Source: Lachnospiraceae bacterium (GTDB lineage: Bacteria > Bacillota > Clostridia > Lachnospirales > Lachnospiraceae). From it: 64,000 nucleotides of DNA. The position numbers and the translations under genes are program-made. This document shows, one piece after another, positions 18,677 through 28,309 of the stretch (the first letter of the stretch is position 1; each line of letters begins with the position of its first letter). Under the pieces are notes generated by a model. The model did not search any database, was not told the origin of the DNA, and was given only the letters and a program-made list of their open reading frames with translations. The DNA lies in NCBI GenBank assembly GCA_015057525.1, contig SVEE01000008.1, positions 62,001 to 126,000 of the forward strand, given 5' to 3'.

Positions 18677-19022
18677 ATAATTACTTCCTTCCACATATAA
18701 TTGTTTATTTGCAAAAAGATAAATTTAATATAAGAGTTAGAACTAAAATAGGTTGTATTATTAACATATGAAGGATATTTTAGAGGTTCTTATACTCGAA
18801 TTTGTCAAACAGAGAGAAACAGACATGGATGTCTGTTTCAGCGTCAATTGAGCATGGATGCGAATTTGACGCGGTCTCGTGAATTACTATAGTTTAAACT
18901 TCGAGTATTAGAACCTCTTATGTCCGTAATCCTGTTAATATACAACCTATTTTAATTTTAACTCTTATAAAAAAGAAAACCTTCCGCAAATAAACAATTA
19001 TTGCGGAAGGCTAAGTAATTAT
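18677..19022. repeat. Long imperfect palindrome P2 with a structured core
   Basis: Paired blocks from outside in: 18677-18712 with 18986-19022, 18730-18765 with 18933-18967, and 18781-18800 with 18900-18920. The core on the plus strand has a 9-bp hairpin with TGGA loop (18817-18838), then GCGTCAA/TTGACGC (18841-18847 with 18866-18872) enclosing GCA-TGGA-TGC. This is the P1 plan in reverse orientation, with different stems but the same loop. The right outer arm doubles as the jag terminator. No ORF. Confidence 0.8.
18968..19010 (-). terminator. Terminator of the rpmH-jag operon
   Basis: On the minus strand CCTTCCGCAA (19010-19001) pairs with TTGCGGAAGG (18989-18980), followed by TTTTCTTTTTT. 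It lies 14 bp after the jag stop. Confidence 0.9.
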
Positions 19023-19023
19023 C

Positions 19024-19665
19024 TTAGTTTTTCTTGAGGTATACTACAACCTTGCGGTATGGCTCTTCGCCTTCGCTTCTTGTAGATACGTATTTGTCAT
19101 TCTGAAGAGTTGAATGAATAATTCTTCTCTCGTATGGATTCATTGGCTCAAGAGTGAAAGATCTTCTTGTTCTCTTAACCTTGAAAGCAATATTCTTAGC
19201 AAGATTCTCAAGAGTATCTTTTCTACGTGAACGATAATTCTCTGTATCAAGTTTAACGCGGATATAAGACTCACTCTTCTTATTAACGAATAAGCTGATA
19301 AGATACTGGAGAGCATCTAAAGTCTGTCCACGCTTACCAATAAGAATACCCATATCAGGACCAGTAACATCAATATTCATAGAAGCTTCATCCTGATCAT
19401 AATCAATCTTAACCTGAGCTTCAATGTCCATGGCCTTGAATAAATTATTGAGATATTCATAAATATCATCTAAAAACGAATCCTTCTTCTTAGCTTTAAT
19501 AACAGCTGGCTTAGCACCTAAACCTAAGAAACCGGAAGTACCTTTTTCAATGACTTCATATTCTAAATCAGTGCTGGCAACACCTAATTCCATTGAAGCA
19601 GTAGTAATAGCTTCTTCCACTGTTTTAGCCTTGAATTCTCTAAACTCCACTAGTTCTTCCTCCAT
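19024..19665 (-). CDS. jag: RNA-binding protein Jag/KhpB
   Basis: 213 aa. N-terminal Jag-N domain (residues about 5-55, ending GTSGFLGLGAKPAVI), a KH domain with GILIGKRGQTLDALQYL (about 110-126), and a C-terminal R3H domain (MNPYERRIIHSTLQ). Member of the Jag/SpoIIIJ-associated family that binds RNA, often with KhpA, and affects cell envelope growth. Its ATG overlaps the yidC stop by one base, so translation is coupled. Last gene of the operon. Confidence 0.94.
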   Translation of the reverse strand: MEEELVEFREFKAKTVEEAITTASMELGVASTDLEYEVIEKGTSGFLGLGAKPAVIKAKKKDSFLDDIYEYLNNLFKAMDIEAQVKIDYDQDEASMNIDVTGPDMGILIGKRGQTLDALQYLISLFVNKKSESYIRVKLDTENYRSRRKDTLENLAKNIAFKVKRTRRSFTLEPMNPYERRIIHSTLQNDKYVSTRSEGEEPYRKVVVYLKKN

Positions 19666-20924
19666 TATTTATTTTTATCATTGTAGCGTTCCATAATATT
19701 AGCTTTAGAAGCAAGACTATTTTCTCTGTACTTAACACCTGAAGTACCCTTATTCATAGTGTTAGAAGTATAATTCTTAAGATTAGTACTTGCTATACTA
19801 GATTTTGAATTTGAGCTTTCCTCAGTTGGACCATAAGCAGCCTCCTGAAGCTTGTCCATAAAGGACTTTTTGCCTGATGCTTTCTTCTTAGCAATCTTTT
19901 TAGCAGCCTTCTGTTTTGATTTCTCAACAACCTTTTCCATATCACAATGCTTGAAATAAGTATTAGTTGCTACGGAAGTAAGGAAACTTACTAAAGAACC
20001 TGTTGCCCAGTATAAACCAAGACCAGCAGGAACATTAACTGTTACAAAGAATGAGAAAATAGGCATTATCATAAGCATAGTCTTCATACTCTTCATAGTT
20101 GCCTCAGTAGTAGGATCATTAGAAGCTCCTGCAGAGGACTGTGAAGGAGAAACCTTTAAACTCAAAAACTGGAATACCATTGATAATATAGGAATTAATA
20201 AAGCTGGTGCTATTACAAAACCTGGAACAGCAGCAAGATTAATTCCACCTATAAAACTATAAATATCTGTAATCTTATCAACATTTGCATTAATTGCATT
20301 TGTTACATCTGCATTTGCTAAAGCATTACTTAATTCTGTCCAAGCCTCCTGATCAGAAACCTTAGAAAGAACATCAATTATACTGTTTGCATTATCAATG
20401 GATGGCGTAACCGTTGCATTGATTTTAACTTCATTGTTATAAGCAACAAACTTATCAAATACAGCCTGATTTTCAGCTATTTTATTTGCTATTGGTAAAT
20501 AAAGATCTTTAACCTTGCTAACATATGCAGGAATATTTCGAATAACAGCATATAAAGCAAAGAATATAGGTAACTGGATAATTGACTGCAAGCAACCTGC
20601 TGACAAGCTTACTCCATATTTTTCTTGAATATTTCTAACTTCCTGCTGTTGAGCAAGCATAGATTCCTGATCTTTTTTACCTCTATATTTCTTAGTTACT
20701 TTATTAATCTCTGGCTGAATATAATTCATAACCTTTGATGATTTACTCTGTTTTAACATCATCGGAAACAAACATAATCTTATAATAACGGTAAAGATAA
20801 TGATTGCAACACCGATTGTTACTATACCGAAATTATTGAGCAAACCATAGAGGCCTTCTAATATCCAACCCATCAAACGCGCTATAGGCCCAACAATAAG
20901 CCCATCGTCTTGTGTTAAAAACAT
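19665..20924 (-). CDS. yidC: Membrane protein insertase YidC/SpoIIIJ
   Basis: 419 aa. Inserts membrane proteins alone or with SecYEG. Membrane segments start at about residue 31 (IVTIGVAIIIFTVIIRL with the conserved Arg in the groove), then QSIIQLPIFFALYAV, a Pro-rich FVIAPALLIPILSMVF and MLMIMPIFSFFVTVNVPAGLGLYW. A long central loop of about 80 aa with low conservation and a basic Lys/Ser tail follow the Gram-positive, non-lipoprotein form. I chose the ATG at 20924: GGAGG lies 5 bp upstream, and the TTG start at 20936 would fall on that site. Confidence 0.93.
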   Translation of the reverse strand: MFLTQDDGLIVGPIARLMGWILEGLYGLLNNFGIVTIGVAIIIFTVIIRLCLFPMMLKQSKSSKVMNYIQPEINKVTKKYRGKKDQESMLAQQQEVRNIQEKYGVSLSAGCLQSIIQLPIFFALYAVIRNIPAYVSKVKDLYLPIANKIAENQAVFDKFVAYNNEVKINATVTPSIDNANSIIDVLSKVSDQEAWTELSNALANADVTNAINANVDKITDIYSFIGGINLAAVPGFVIAPALLIPILSMVFQFLSLKVSPSQSSAGASNDPTTEATMKSMKTMLMIMPIFSFFVTVNVPAGLGLYWATGSLVSFLTSVATNTYFKHCDMEKVVEKSKQKAAKKIAKKKASGKKSFMDKLQEAAYGPTEESSNSKSSIASTNLKNYTSNTMNKGTSGVKYRENSLASKANIMERYNDKNK

Positions 20925-20957
20925 AGTATCCTCCAATGTCTTTCACATATTAACTTT

Positions 20958-21170
20958 TTATGGTACAGGATCATAACCACCCTTTGAAAATGGATTACAT
21001 CTCAAAATTCTCCACACAGTTAAAAAAGTACCTTTGAAAAAACCATATTTCTCATATGCCTCAATAGCATATTGAGAACATGTTGGATAATATTTACAAC
21101 AAGGTCTTCCTTTTAATGGGGAGAGATATTTTCTATAAAACTTAATTAAAGCAATACAAATCTTCTTCAT
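20958..21170 (-). CDS. yidD: Membrane protein insertion efficiency factor YidD
   Basis: 70 aa. Small protein with an amphipathic N-terminus and the conserved Cys-rich patch [12 protein letters not shown], then [15 protein letters not shown]. The family sits between rnpA and yidC and aids membrane insertion. It begins 11 bp after rnpA. Confidence 0.95.
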   Translation of the reverse strand: MKKICIALIKFYRKYLSPLKGRPCCKYYPTCSQYAIEAYEKYGFFKGTFLTVWRILRCNPFSKGGYDPVP

Positions 21171-21181
21171 ATTATCACTTC

Positions 21182-21526
21182 CTAACAGTTATCTTTAAAT
21201 AAATGATGAAGCTTTATCAAATGTAAAAAAGCACTTTCTATATCAAAGTAGCCTTTACCTTTTGCATTTACTCTTGCAACAACAACGATATCATAACCGT
21301 CTTTTATATTATTTTTATTAAGTCTATAGCTTTCTCTTATAAGTCTTGTAATACGATGCCTGACCACGCTATTACCAACCTTTTTACTAACAGAGATTCC
21401 AATTCTACTGTAATCTAAGTCGTTGGTTCTTAGATACATCACTAAATATTTATTGGCAAACGATTCTTTGTGGTTATACACCTTGCCGAACTCTCTGCTA
21501 TTTTTAAGTGTAACAATGTTTTTCAT
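21182..21526 (-). CDS. rnpA: Ribonuclease P protein component
   Basis: 114 aa. Basic protein subunit of RNase P, which matures the tRNA 5' end. Family motif [20 protein letters not shown] holds the RNA-binding Arg-rich helix. I chose the ATG at 21526 because GGAG lies 6 bp upstream; the in-frame GTG at 21538 lies at that site. Located 77 bp after rpmH, as usual. Confidence 0.93.
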   Translation of the reverse strand: MKNIVTLKNSREFGKVYNHKESFANKYLVMYLRTNDLDYSRIGISVSKKVGNSVVRHRITRLIRESYRLNKNNIKDGYDIVVVARVNAKGKGYFDIESAFLHLIKLHHLFKDNC

Positions 21527-21602
21527 ATTATTCTCCACTTAAACTTCCTGTCAGTTTCATTGCTGACACAACAGGAAAACAAAAGGCCACAAAAATTGTG
21601 AC

Positions 21603-21737
21603 CTACGCTGATAACTGCTTTCTACCTTTAGCTCTTCTTGCGGCCAAAACTTTTCTTCCGTTAGCTGTGCTCATTCTCTTTCTGAAACCGTGAACCTTAG
21701 ATCTCTGTCTCTTCTTTGGCTGGAATGTCATCTTCAT
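21603..21737 (-). CDS. rpmH: 50S ribosomal protein L34
   Basis: 44 aa, [20 protein letters not shown] at the start and [11 protein letters not shown] at the end, matching L34 over its whole length. Ribosome site AAGGAGGT lies 8 bp before the ATG. First gene of the divergent rpmH-rnpA-yidD-yidC-jag operon facing dnaA. Confidence 0.97.
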   Translation of the reverse strand: MKMTFQPKKRQRSKVHGFRKRMSTANGRKVLAARRAKGRKQLSA

Positions 21738-21894
21738 AGTATTTTACCTCCTTATTTTTATTAATGTTCTCTCTTAGATAAAGAAAATACAAAATCGTAC
21801 AAAAACCTTTACCATAATAAAAAGTATTCTCCTATATATAAGAAAGCACACCAACGCATATTATATTTAAAAATTTACACTTCGTCAAGCATAG

Positions 21895-21993
21895 TTATCC
21901 ACAAATTTAAATAGGTTACCATAATAAATTTACATAATGTTATCCACAAATTGTTATTAATCTGTGGATAACTACCCATTTTCATGTGGATTA
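21895..21993. promoter_or_regulatory. oriC DnaA boxes between rpmH and dnaA
   Basis: Perfect TTATCCACA boxes at 21895-21903 and 21940-21948, a perfect reverse box TGTGGATAA at 21963-21971 and a one-mismatch reverse box TGTGGATTA at 21985-21993. Very AT-rich DNA follows at about 22000-22100 and could be an unwinding region. The 494-bp gap also holds the leaders of rpmH and dnaA; I see no ORF. Confidence 0.88.
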
Positions 21994-22133
21994 CTCTAAA
22001 ATATAACTATTTTTCAACATTTTTTTATTGTTGAAAACATCCACTTAATAAACATTTACTTAACATAATTATTATAACAGTATGTAAACCATAATTATAA
22101 AAATTTATACCTATTAAAAGAGTACTAAATTTC

Positions 22134-22162
22134 TTGAAACTAAACCCATTTTGTAGTATATT
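22134..22162 (+). promoter_or_regulatory. dnaA promoter
   Basis: TTGAAA (22134-22139), 17-bp spacer, TATATT (22157-22162). Predicted start is near 22169, giving a leader of about 60 nt. Confidence 0.65.
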
Positions 22163-22231
22163 ATATATATGTATGCTTATGCGTATTTTTACGTTTTGCA
22201 TTTCACTTTTTGACTATGAACGGAGTTATTT

Positions 22232-23605
22232 ATGAAAGAAATTATTGAAAGCAAATGGGAAGAAATTTTATCCCTTCTTGAAACTCAATATGATATATCA
22301 AGCATTATGATCAACACATGGATTCGTTCTCTCAAGATATATGAGGTTAAGGATAACATGGTTTATTTTTACGTTGATGAAAAGCTTGGTGAAAACGCAG
22401 TCAAGTTTCTTCACCGAAAGGAATTTGATTTATTTTTGCTTTCATCTATTAGAGAAACCTTAAATGACATTAATATAGATATTGTTATAGATGAAAAGAA
22501 AAATTTTGTTAAGGAAGAAGATAAATCAAAAGAAATAATTTTATCTGACTCTTACCAGGCAGCTGTTACAAGAAGTAACCTTAATCCTAAATATACATTT
22601 GACACTTTCATTGTAGGTGACGGTAACAGACATGCACACGCTACATGTCTTGCAGTTGCTGATCTTCCTGCACAGGATAATTTTAATCCTCTTTTCTTAT
22701 ATGGTAATGCAGGATTAGGTAAAACACACTTAATGCAGTCAATAGCTCATTACATACTTCAAAAAAATGATCAGGCTAATGTACTCTATGTACCATCTGA
22801 AACATTTACCAATGAAATTATTGATGCTATTAAAACCCAGACAACTAATCAATTTAGAGATAAATACAGAAGTGTTGATGTTTTATTAATAGATGATATT
22901 CAGTTTATTATAGGTAAGGAAAGTACTCAGAATGAATTTTTCAATACTTTCAATACCTTATATAACGATAAAAAACAAATTATCCTTTCATCGGACAAGC
23001 CACCTAAGGAAATCAAAACTCTTGATGAAAGAATACGTTCCCGTTTTGAATGTGGAGTTCCTATTGATATTCATGAACCAGATTATGAAACTCGTATGGC
23101 AATTCTTAAAAACAAGGCAGAGATGGACCGCTTAACTGGAATTCCTGATGAAGTTTTCAAATATATAGCTGAAAATATTACTAACAACATAAGAGAGCTT
23201 GAAGGTGCACTCAATAAAATAGGAGTATTTTCTAAGCTTATGAATGAAGAAGTAACTCTTGAAGTTGCTAAGGATTCATTAAAAGACATTATTAATAAGG
23301 ACAGTGAAGTTCAAATTACCCCTGACCTTATCATTAAAACTGTTTCTGAACACCTTGGAATTAATGAAGATGATATTCGTTCCAAGAAAAGAAGTCAGGA
23401 TATTGCAACAGCAAGACAGATTGTTATGTATCTTTGTAGAGAATATACAGTTCTTGCACTTAAATCCATTGGTAACACAGTAGGTGGCAAAGACCATGCA
23501 ACAGTAATTAATGGAATAAAGAGAATAGAAGAAAAGATTAACAAGGATCCAGCTTTTAAATCTTCAATAGATACTATCATTAAAAAGCTTAATCCTACTA
23601 AATAG
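22232..23605 (+). CDS. dnaA: Chromosomal replication initiator DnaA
   Basis: 457 aa. Domain I at about 1-80, a short linker, and the AAA+ domain with Walker A GNAGLGKTHL (about 166) and Walker B LLIDDIQF. The C-terminal DnaA-box-binding domain IV carries the signature DHATVINGIKRIE. Melts oriC in the ATP form. Ribosome site CGGAG upstream. DnaA boxes on both sides suggest autoregulation and a two-part origin. Confidence 0.98.
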   Translation: MKEIIESKWEEILSLLETQYDISSIMINTWIRSLKIYEVKDNMVYFYVDEKLGENAVKFLHRKEFDLFLLSSIRETLNDINIDIVIDEKKNFVKEEDKSKEIILSDSYQAAVTRSNLNPKYTFDTFIVGDGNRHAHATCLAVADLPAQDNFNPLFLYGNAGLGKTHLMQSIAHYILQKNDQANVLYVPSETFTNEIIDAIKTQTTNQFRDKYRSVDVLLIDDIQFIIGKESTQNEFFNTFNTLYNDKKQIILSSDKPPKEIKTLDERIRSRFECGVPIDIHEPDYETRMAILKNKAEMDRLTGIPDEVFKYIAENITNNIRELEGALNKIGVFSKLMNEEVTLEVAKDSLKDIINKDSEVQITPDLIIKTVSEHLGINEDDIRSKKRSQDIATARQIVMYLCREYTVLALKSIGNTVGGKDHATVINGIKRIEEKINKDPAFKSSIDTIIKKLNPTK

Positions 23606-23614
23606 TTATTAACT

Positions 23615-23703
23615 TGTGGATAAGTTGTTTACATCATACTAATTAATTGTTGATATTAATTTTTTATAAATTTTTGCTTAAAAGTTATCCATACTTTTCA
23701 AAC
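23615..23703. promoter_or_regulatory. DnaA boxes between dnaA and dnaN
   Basis: Perfect reverse box TGTGGATAA (23615-23623) and forward TTATCCATA (23695-23703) in a 260-bp AT-rich gap. Together with the rpmH-dnaA boxes this fits a bipartite Firmicutes origin flanking dnaA. Confidence 0.7.
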
Positions 23704-23865
23704 ACACTTTAAGGCATTTAACAACATTAATTTTTACATCTTAAACCCTTATGGATTAAGGCTTTAAACCACTTACCAACAAATCCACATCTATTAATAC
23801 TTATATTACTAATTTATTTAATATATTAATTGATATTGTCCCTGACGAAAGGAGTTTTTAACAAC

Positions 23866-24981
23866 ATGAAGATAAGATGTTCAAAATCTAATTTATTAGC
23901 AGCATTAAATATAGTTTCTAAAGCTGTTTCAACTAAAACTACTATGCCTATATTAGAATGTGTTCTTATAGATGTATATTCTGATAGCATTAAGTTAACA
24001 GCTAATGACCTTGAGCTTGGCATTGAAACTAATCTTGAAGGAACAGTTGTAGAGATGGGAAGAATTGCAATAGAAGCTAAGTTATTTATAGATATTGTTA
24101 GAAAACTTCCTGATAGCGAAATAACTATTGAATCAACAGGTGATTTTAAGACAATTATTAGATGTGAGAAAGCTAAGTTTGTTCTTCCTTCTAAGTCAGG
24201 TGAGGATTTCACAGAGCTTCCTGAAATTGAAAAAGAAAAAAGTATAACAATTTCTCAGTTTACTTTAAAAGAGGTTATTAGACAGACTATTTTCTCTATA
24301 TCTGATAATGAAAATAACAAGCTTATGACTGGTGAGTTATTTGAGGTTAAAGATGGTAAGCTTACAGTAGTTTCTCTTGATGGTCATAGAATTTCTATGA
24401 GAAAAATTAATTTAAATGAGAATTTGACTACAGTAAGTGTTGTTGTTCCAGGAAAAACATTAAATGATTTATCTAAGATTATTAATGGTGGAGTAGATGA
24501 TATGGTTACAATCTACTTTACTGACAGACATATTTTATTTGAGTTTGAAAATACAATAGTAGTATCTAGACTTATTGAGGGAGAATATTTCAAGATAGTT
24601 CAGATGCTTTCTATGGACCATAAGATTAAGGTTGATGTTAATAACAGAGAATTTCTTGATTGTATAGATAGAGCTTCACTTTTAATTAAAGAGTCTGATA
24701 AGAAGCCTATTGTTGTAAGCATCAAGGATGACAATAATATGTACCTTAAGGTAGATACTCTTATGGGTTCTATGAATGAAGAAATTGAGATTAAAAAAGA
24801 TGGTGAGGAAATAATCATTGGATTTAATCCAAGATTCCTTATGGATGTAATGAGAGTTATTGATGATGAAGAAATCCATATGTATATGAGAGATTCAAAG
24901 TCACCTTGTATAATTAAGGATAATGAAGAAAACTATATTTATGTGGTTCTTCCAGTAAATATAAATGTTGGAGCATATTAA
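23866..24981 (+). CDS. dnaN: DNA polymerase III beta subunit (sliding clamp)
   Basis: 371 aa. Starts MKIRCSKSNLLAALNIVSKA with the standard three-domain clamp layout and ends with the conserved ENYIYVVLPV strand. The dimeric ring tethers the replicase. I chose the ATG at 23866 because AAAGGAG lies 8-9 bp upstream; a TTG at 23830 has none. yaaA follows after 66 bp that contain a perfect DnaA box. Confidence 0.97.
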   Translation: MKIRCSKSNLLAALNIVSKAVSTKTTMPILECVLIDVYSDSIKLTANDLELGIETNLEGTVVEMGRIAIEAKLFIDIVRKLPDSEITIESTGDFKTIIRCEKAKFVLPSKSGEDFTELPEIEKEKSITISQFTLKEVIRQTIFSISDNENNKLMTGELFEVKDGKLTVVSLDGHRISMRKINLNENLTTVSVVVPGKTLNDLSKIINGGVDDMVTIYFTDRHILFEFENTIVVSRLIEGEYFKIVQMLSMDHKIKVDVNNREFLDCIDRASLLIKESDKKPIVVSIKDDNNMYLKVDTLMGSMNEEIEIKKDGEEIIIGFNPRFLMDVMRVIDDEEIHMYMRDSKSPCIIKDNEENYIYVVLPVNINVGAY

Positions 24982-24990
24982 TTTGATATA

Positions 24991-25019
24991 TGTGGATAAC
25001 TAAGTAAAATTGTGGATAT
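24991..25019. promoter_or_regulatory. DnaA boxes between dnaN and yaaA
   Basis: Reverse box TGTGGATAA (24991-24999) and a weaker TGTGGATAT (25011-25019) in the short gap after dnaN. Confidence 0.5.
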
Positions 25020-25047
25020 ATAAGCATATTTTGAGAGGATAATTATA

Positions 25048-25263
25048 ATGCATATATTAAAGTTAAGAGAAGGCGAAGAATTTATAAAACTTGGACAGGC
25101 TCTTAAGGCTACTGGACTTGCTGATTCAGGTATAGATGCCAAAGAAATTATACAGCAGGGACTAGTTCTTGTTGATGGAGAAATAGAAACAAGACGTGGA
25201 AGAAAGCTTTATGACGGAGCAGAAGTTATCTTTGATGATGAAAAGATAAGCATCCAAAAATAA
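25048..25263 (+). CDS. yaaA: S4-domain RNA-binding protein YaaA (RlbA-type)
   Basis: 71 aa, one S4 domain: EFIKLGQALKATGLADSG, GLVLVDGEIETRRGRKLY and the closing strand GAEVIFDD. Found between dnaN and recF throughout Firmicutes. RNA binding is from the family; the cellular target is not visible. Ribosome site GAGAGGA. Confidence 0.92.
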   Translation: MHILKLREGEEFIKLGQALKATGLADSGIDAKEIIQQGLVLVDGEIETRRGRKLYDGAEVIFDDEKISIQK

Positions 25264-25283
25264 AAAGAAGGCGTAAGTTTTTA

Positions 25284-26378
25284 ATGTTTATAGAATCTCT
25301 TGCATTAAATAATTTTAGAAATTACGAGGAAGCAGAAATTGATTTTTCTCATGGAATAAATATTTTATATGGTGATAATGCTCAGGGTAAAACAAATATT
25401 CTTGAGGCTATATATATGCTTGCTACTACTAAATCACACAGAAGTAGTAAAGATAAAGAAATTATAAGATTTGATAATGAAGAAAGCCATATAAGAGCTC
25501 AAATTATAAAAAATGATTTAAATCATAGAATTGATATGCATCTTCGCAGAAATAAAAATAAAGGTGTAGCTATTGATATGCTACCTATAAAGAAAAGCGC
25601 TGAGCTTTTTGGTTTATTGAATATAATTTTTTTCTCACCAGAGGATTTAACCATAATTAAGGATAGTCCTTCCGAGAGAAGAAGATTTATAGATATGGAG
25701 CTGTGTCAGCTTAATAGAATATATTATAACAATCTTAGCACATATAATAAGATTGTTAATCAAAGGAATAATCTTTTGAAACAGATATCCTTTGATAATA
25801 AAAATTTAGATATGCTTGATGTTTGGGATAGTCAATTGGTAGATTATGGTATAAAAGTCATCAAAGACAGGAATAATTTTATTGATATGATTAATGAAAT
25901 TATTATTGATATACATAAGAATCTAACTTCTGGCAAGGAAGAATTATCGCTTATATATGATAAAAATATAAGTGAAGATTCATTTGCTACGGAATTATGT
26001 TTAAAAAGAGAAGTGGATTTAAGATATCAGAGCACCCAGATTGGTCCACATAGAGATGATATAATTTTCATGATTAATGGAATGGACGCAAAAAAATATG
26101 GCTCCCAAGGTCAGCAACGAACAGTAGCTTTATCTTTGAAACTGGCTGAAATAGAGCTGGTAAAGAGATTAATTAATGATAATCCCATATTACTGTTAGA
26201 TGATGTAATGTCAGAACTTGATTCCACAAGGAGAGATGCTTTACTTTCATCTATAAGTGGTATACAAACTATTATCACTTGTACAGGATATGATGATTTT
26301 ATAAAAGAAAGAATCAGTATAGATATGATTTATAAAGTTACCCAAGGTACTTTAGAGAGGTCAGGAGGAAATGTATGA
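25284..26378 (+). CDS. recF: DNA replication and repair protein RecF
   Basis: 364 aa. SMC-like ATPase of gap repair. Walker [10 protein letters not shown] (about residue 30), ABC-type signature region [17 protein letters not shown] and Walker [13 protein letters not shown] near the C-terminus. The 3' end overlaps the gyrB start by 4 bp (ATGA), so translation is coupled. Confidence 0.96.
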   Translation: MFIESLALNNFRNYEEAEIDFSHGINILYGDNAQGKTNILEAIYMLATTKSHRSSKDKEIIRFDNEESHIRAQIIKNDLNHRIDMHLRRNKNKGVAIDMLPIKKSAELFGLLNIIFFSPEDLTIIKDSPSERRRFIDMELCQLNRIYYNNLSTYNKIVNQRNNLLKQISFDNKNLDMLDVWDSQLVDYGIKVIKDRNNFIDMINEIIIDIHKNLTSGKEELSLIYDKNISEDSFATELCLKREVDLRYQSTQIGPHRDDIIFMINGMDAKKYGSQGQQRTVALSLKLAEIELVKRLINDNPILLLDDVMSELDSTRRDALLSSISGIQTIITCTGYDDFIKERISIDMIYKVTQGTLERSGGNV

Positions 26379-28297
26379 GTAACAATGAAAATACAAGCTA
26401 TGATGCCGGGCAAATTCAAATCCTTGAAGGATTAGAGGCTGTTAGAAAAAGACCAGGTATGTATATTGGTAGTACATCATCAAGAGGTTTGCATCACTTA
26501 GTTTATGAGATTGTTGATAATGCTGTTGATGAAGCTTTGGCAGGATTTTGTACAGAAATAGAAGTATCTATCAATGGAGATAATTCTATAACAGTTGTAG
26601 ACAACGGACGTGGTATTCCAGTAGGAATACACGAAAAAGCAGGTATACCTGCGGTAGAAGTTGTATTCACTATACTTCATGCTGGAGGTAAGTTCGGTGG
26701 TGGAGGATACAAGGTTTCAGGTGGTCTCCACGGAGTTGGCGCTTCTGTTGTTAATGCCCTTTCAAACTGGCTTGAGGTTGAAATTTCAAGAGATGGTAAG
26801 GTTTACAGACAAAGATATGAGAGAGGTCATGTAATTTACAAGCTTAAAGAAGTTGGTAAAACTGATATAACTGGTACAAAAGTAACATTTATGCCAGATG
26901 ATACAATCTTTGATGATGTAATCTTTGATTTTAATACATTAAAGACTCGTCTTCGTGAAATGGCATTCCTTACAAAAGGACTTAAGATTGTTCTTGAGGA
27001 TAAGAGAGAAGAGAGCGAAAAGAAGAGTGTATTCCACTATGAAGGTGGTATTAACGAATTTGTTGCTTACTTAAATAAGCACAAATCTCCTCTTTATGAC
27101 AAGATTATATATTGTGAGGGACAGAAGGATGATATATATGTAGAGGTTGCCCTTCAGCATAATGATTCCTTTAATGAAACAACATTCAGTTTTGTTAATA
27201 ACATTAATACACCTGAAGGTGGTATGCATCTTACAGGATTTAGAAGTGCTATTACTAAGGTGTTTAATGATTATGCTAGAACTAATAAAATTCTCAAGGA
27301 AAAAGAAGAAAATCTTTCAGGTGATGACTTAAGAGAAGGTCTTACTGCTATTGTAAGTATTAAGATTCCTGAACCACAGTTTGAAGGACAGACTAAGCAA
27401 AAGCTTGGTAATGCAGAAGCAAGAACAGCTGTTGAGGGACTTGTATTTGAGAAGCTTACTTATTTCCTTGAGCAAAATCCTCAAGTGGCTAAGGCAATTG
27501 TTGGTAAGGCAGTTTTAGCACAGAGAGCAAGAATGGCAGCTAGAAAAGCAAGAGATGTTGCAAGAAAGAGTACACTTGAAACAACCATGGCTTTACCTGG
27601 TAAGCTTGCAGATTGTTCAGATAAGGATCCTAAGAATTGTGAAATTTACATCGTAGAGGGAGATTCAGCGGGTGGTTCAGCTAAGACAGCTAGAAACCGT
27701 GCAACTCAGGCTATTCTTCCACTTAGAGGTAAAATTTTAAACGTAGAAAAAGCAAGAATAGATAGAATACTTGGCAACGAAGAAATCAAATCAATGATAA
27801 CAGCCTTCGGAACAGGTATTAAGGAAAACTTTAATATTGAAAAGCTTAGATATGATAAGATTATTATCATGACTGATGCCGACGTAGACGGTGCACATAT
27901 TTCAACTCTTATGCTTACATTCTTCTTTAGATTTATGCCAGAGCTTATAAGAGAAGGACATGTTTATTTGGCACAGCCACCTCTCTATAAACTTGAGAAG
28001 AATAAAAAGACATGGTATGCATACAGCGACGAAGAGCTTTCTAAGATTCTTGATGAGGTTGGAAGAGATAATAACAACAAGATTCAGCGTTATAAGGGTC
28101 TTGGAGAGATGGATGCAGAACAGCTTTGGGATACAACAATGGATCCAGAGAAGAGAGTTCTTTTAAGAGTTTCCATTGACCAGGACAGCGAATCTGAGCT
28201 TGATATGACATTTGATACTCTTATGGGTGAAAGAGTAGAACCTAGACGTGAATTTATCGAGACAAATGCTAAATTTGTTAAGAATCTCGACATTTAA
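26375..28297 (+). CDS. gyrB: DNA gyrase subunit B
   Basis: 640 aa. GHKL ATPase domain ([35 protein letters not shown]), transducer, then the Toprim domain with [12 protein letters not shown] and DADVDGAH, and the C-terminal [20 protein letters not shown]. With GyrA it introduces negative supercoils. Length is that of the short Gram-positive form without the enterobacterial insert. Confidence 0.98.
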   Translation: MSNNENTSYDAGQIQILEGLEAVRKRPGMYIGSTSSRGLHHLVYEIVDNAVDEALAGFCTEIEVSINGDNSITVVDNGRGIPVGIHEKAGIPAVEVVFTILHAGGKFGGGGYKVSGGLHGVGASVVNALSNWLEVEISRDGKVYRQRYERGHVIYKLKEVGKTDITGTKVTFMPDDTIFDDVIFDFNTLKTRLREMAFLTKGLKIVLEDKREESEKKSVFHYEGGINEFVAYLNKHKSPLYDKIIYCEGQKDDIYVEVALQHNDSFNETTFSFVNNINTPEGGMHLTGFRSAITKVFNDYARTNKILKEKEENLSGDDLREGLTAIVSIKIPEPQFEGQTKQKLGNAEARTAVEGLVFEKLTYFLEQNPQVAKAIVGKAVLAQRARMAARKARDVARKSTLETTMALPGKLADCSDKDPKNCEIYIVEGDSAGGSAKTARNRATQAILPLRGKILNVEKARIDRILGNEEIKSMITAFGTGIKENFNIEKLRYDKIIIMTDADVDGAHISTLMLTFFFRFMPELIREGHVYLAQPPLYKLEKNKKTWYAYSDEELSKILDEVGRDNNNKIQRYKGLGEMDAEQLWDTTMDPEKRVLLRVSIDQDSESELDMTFDTLMGERVEPRREFIETNAKFVKNLDI

Positions 28298-28309
28298 TGG
28301 AGGTAAGAA

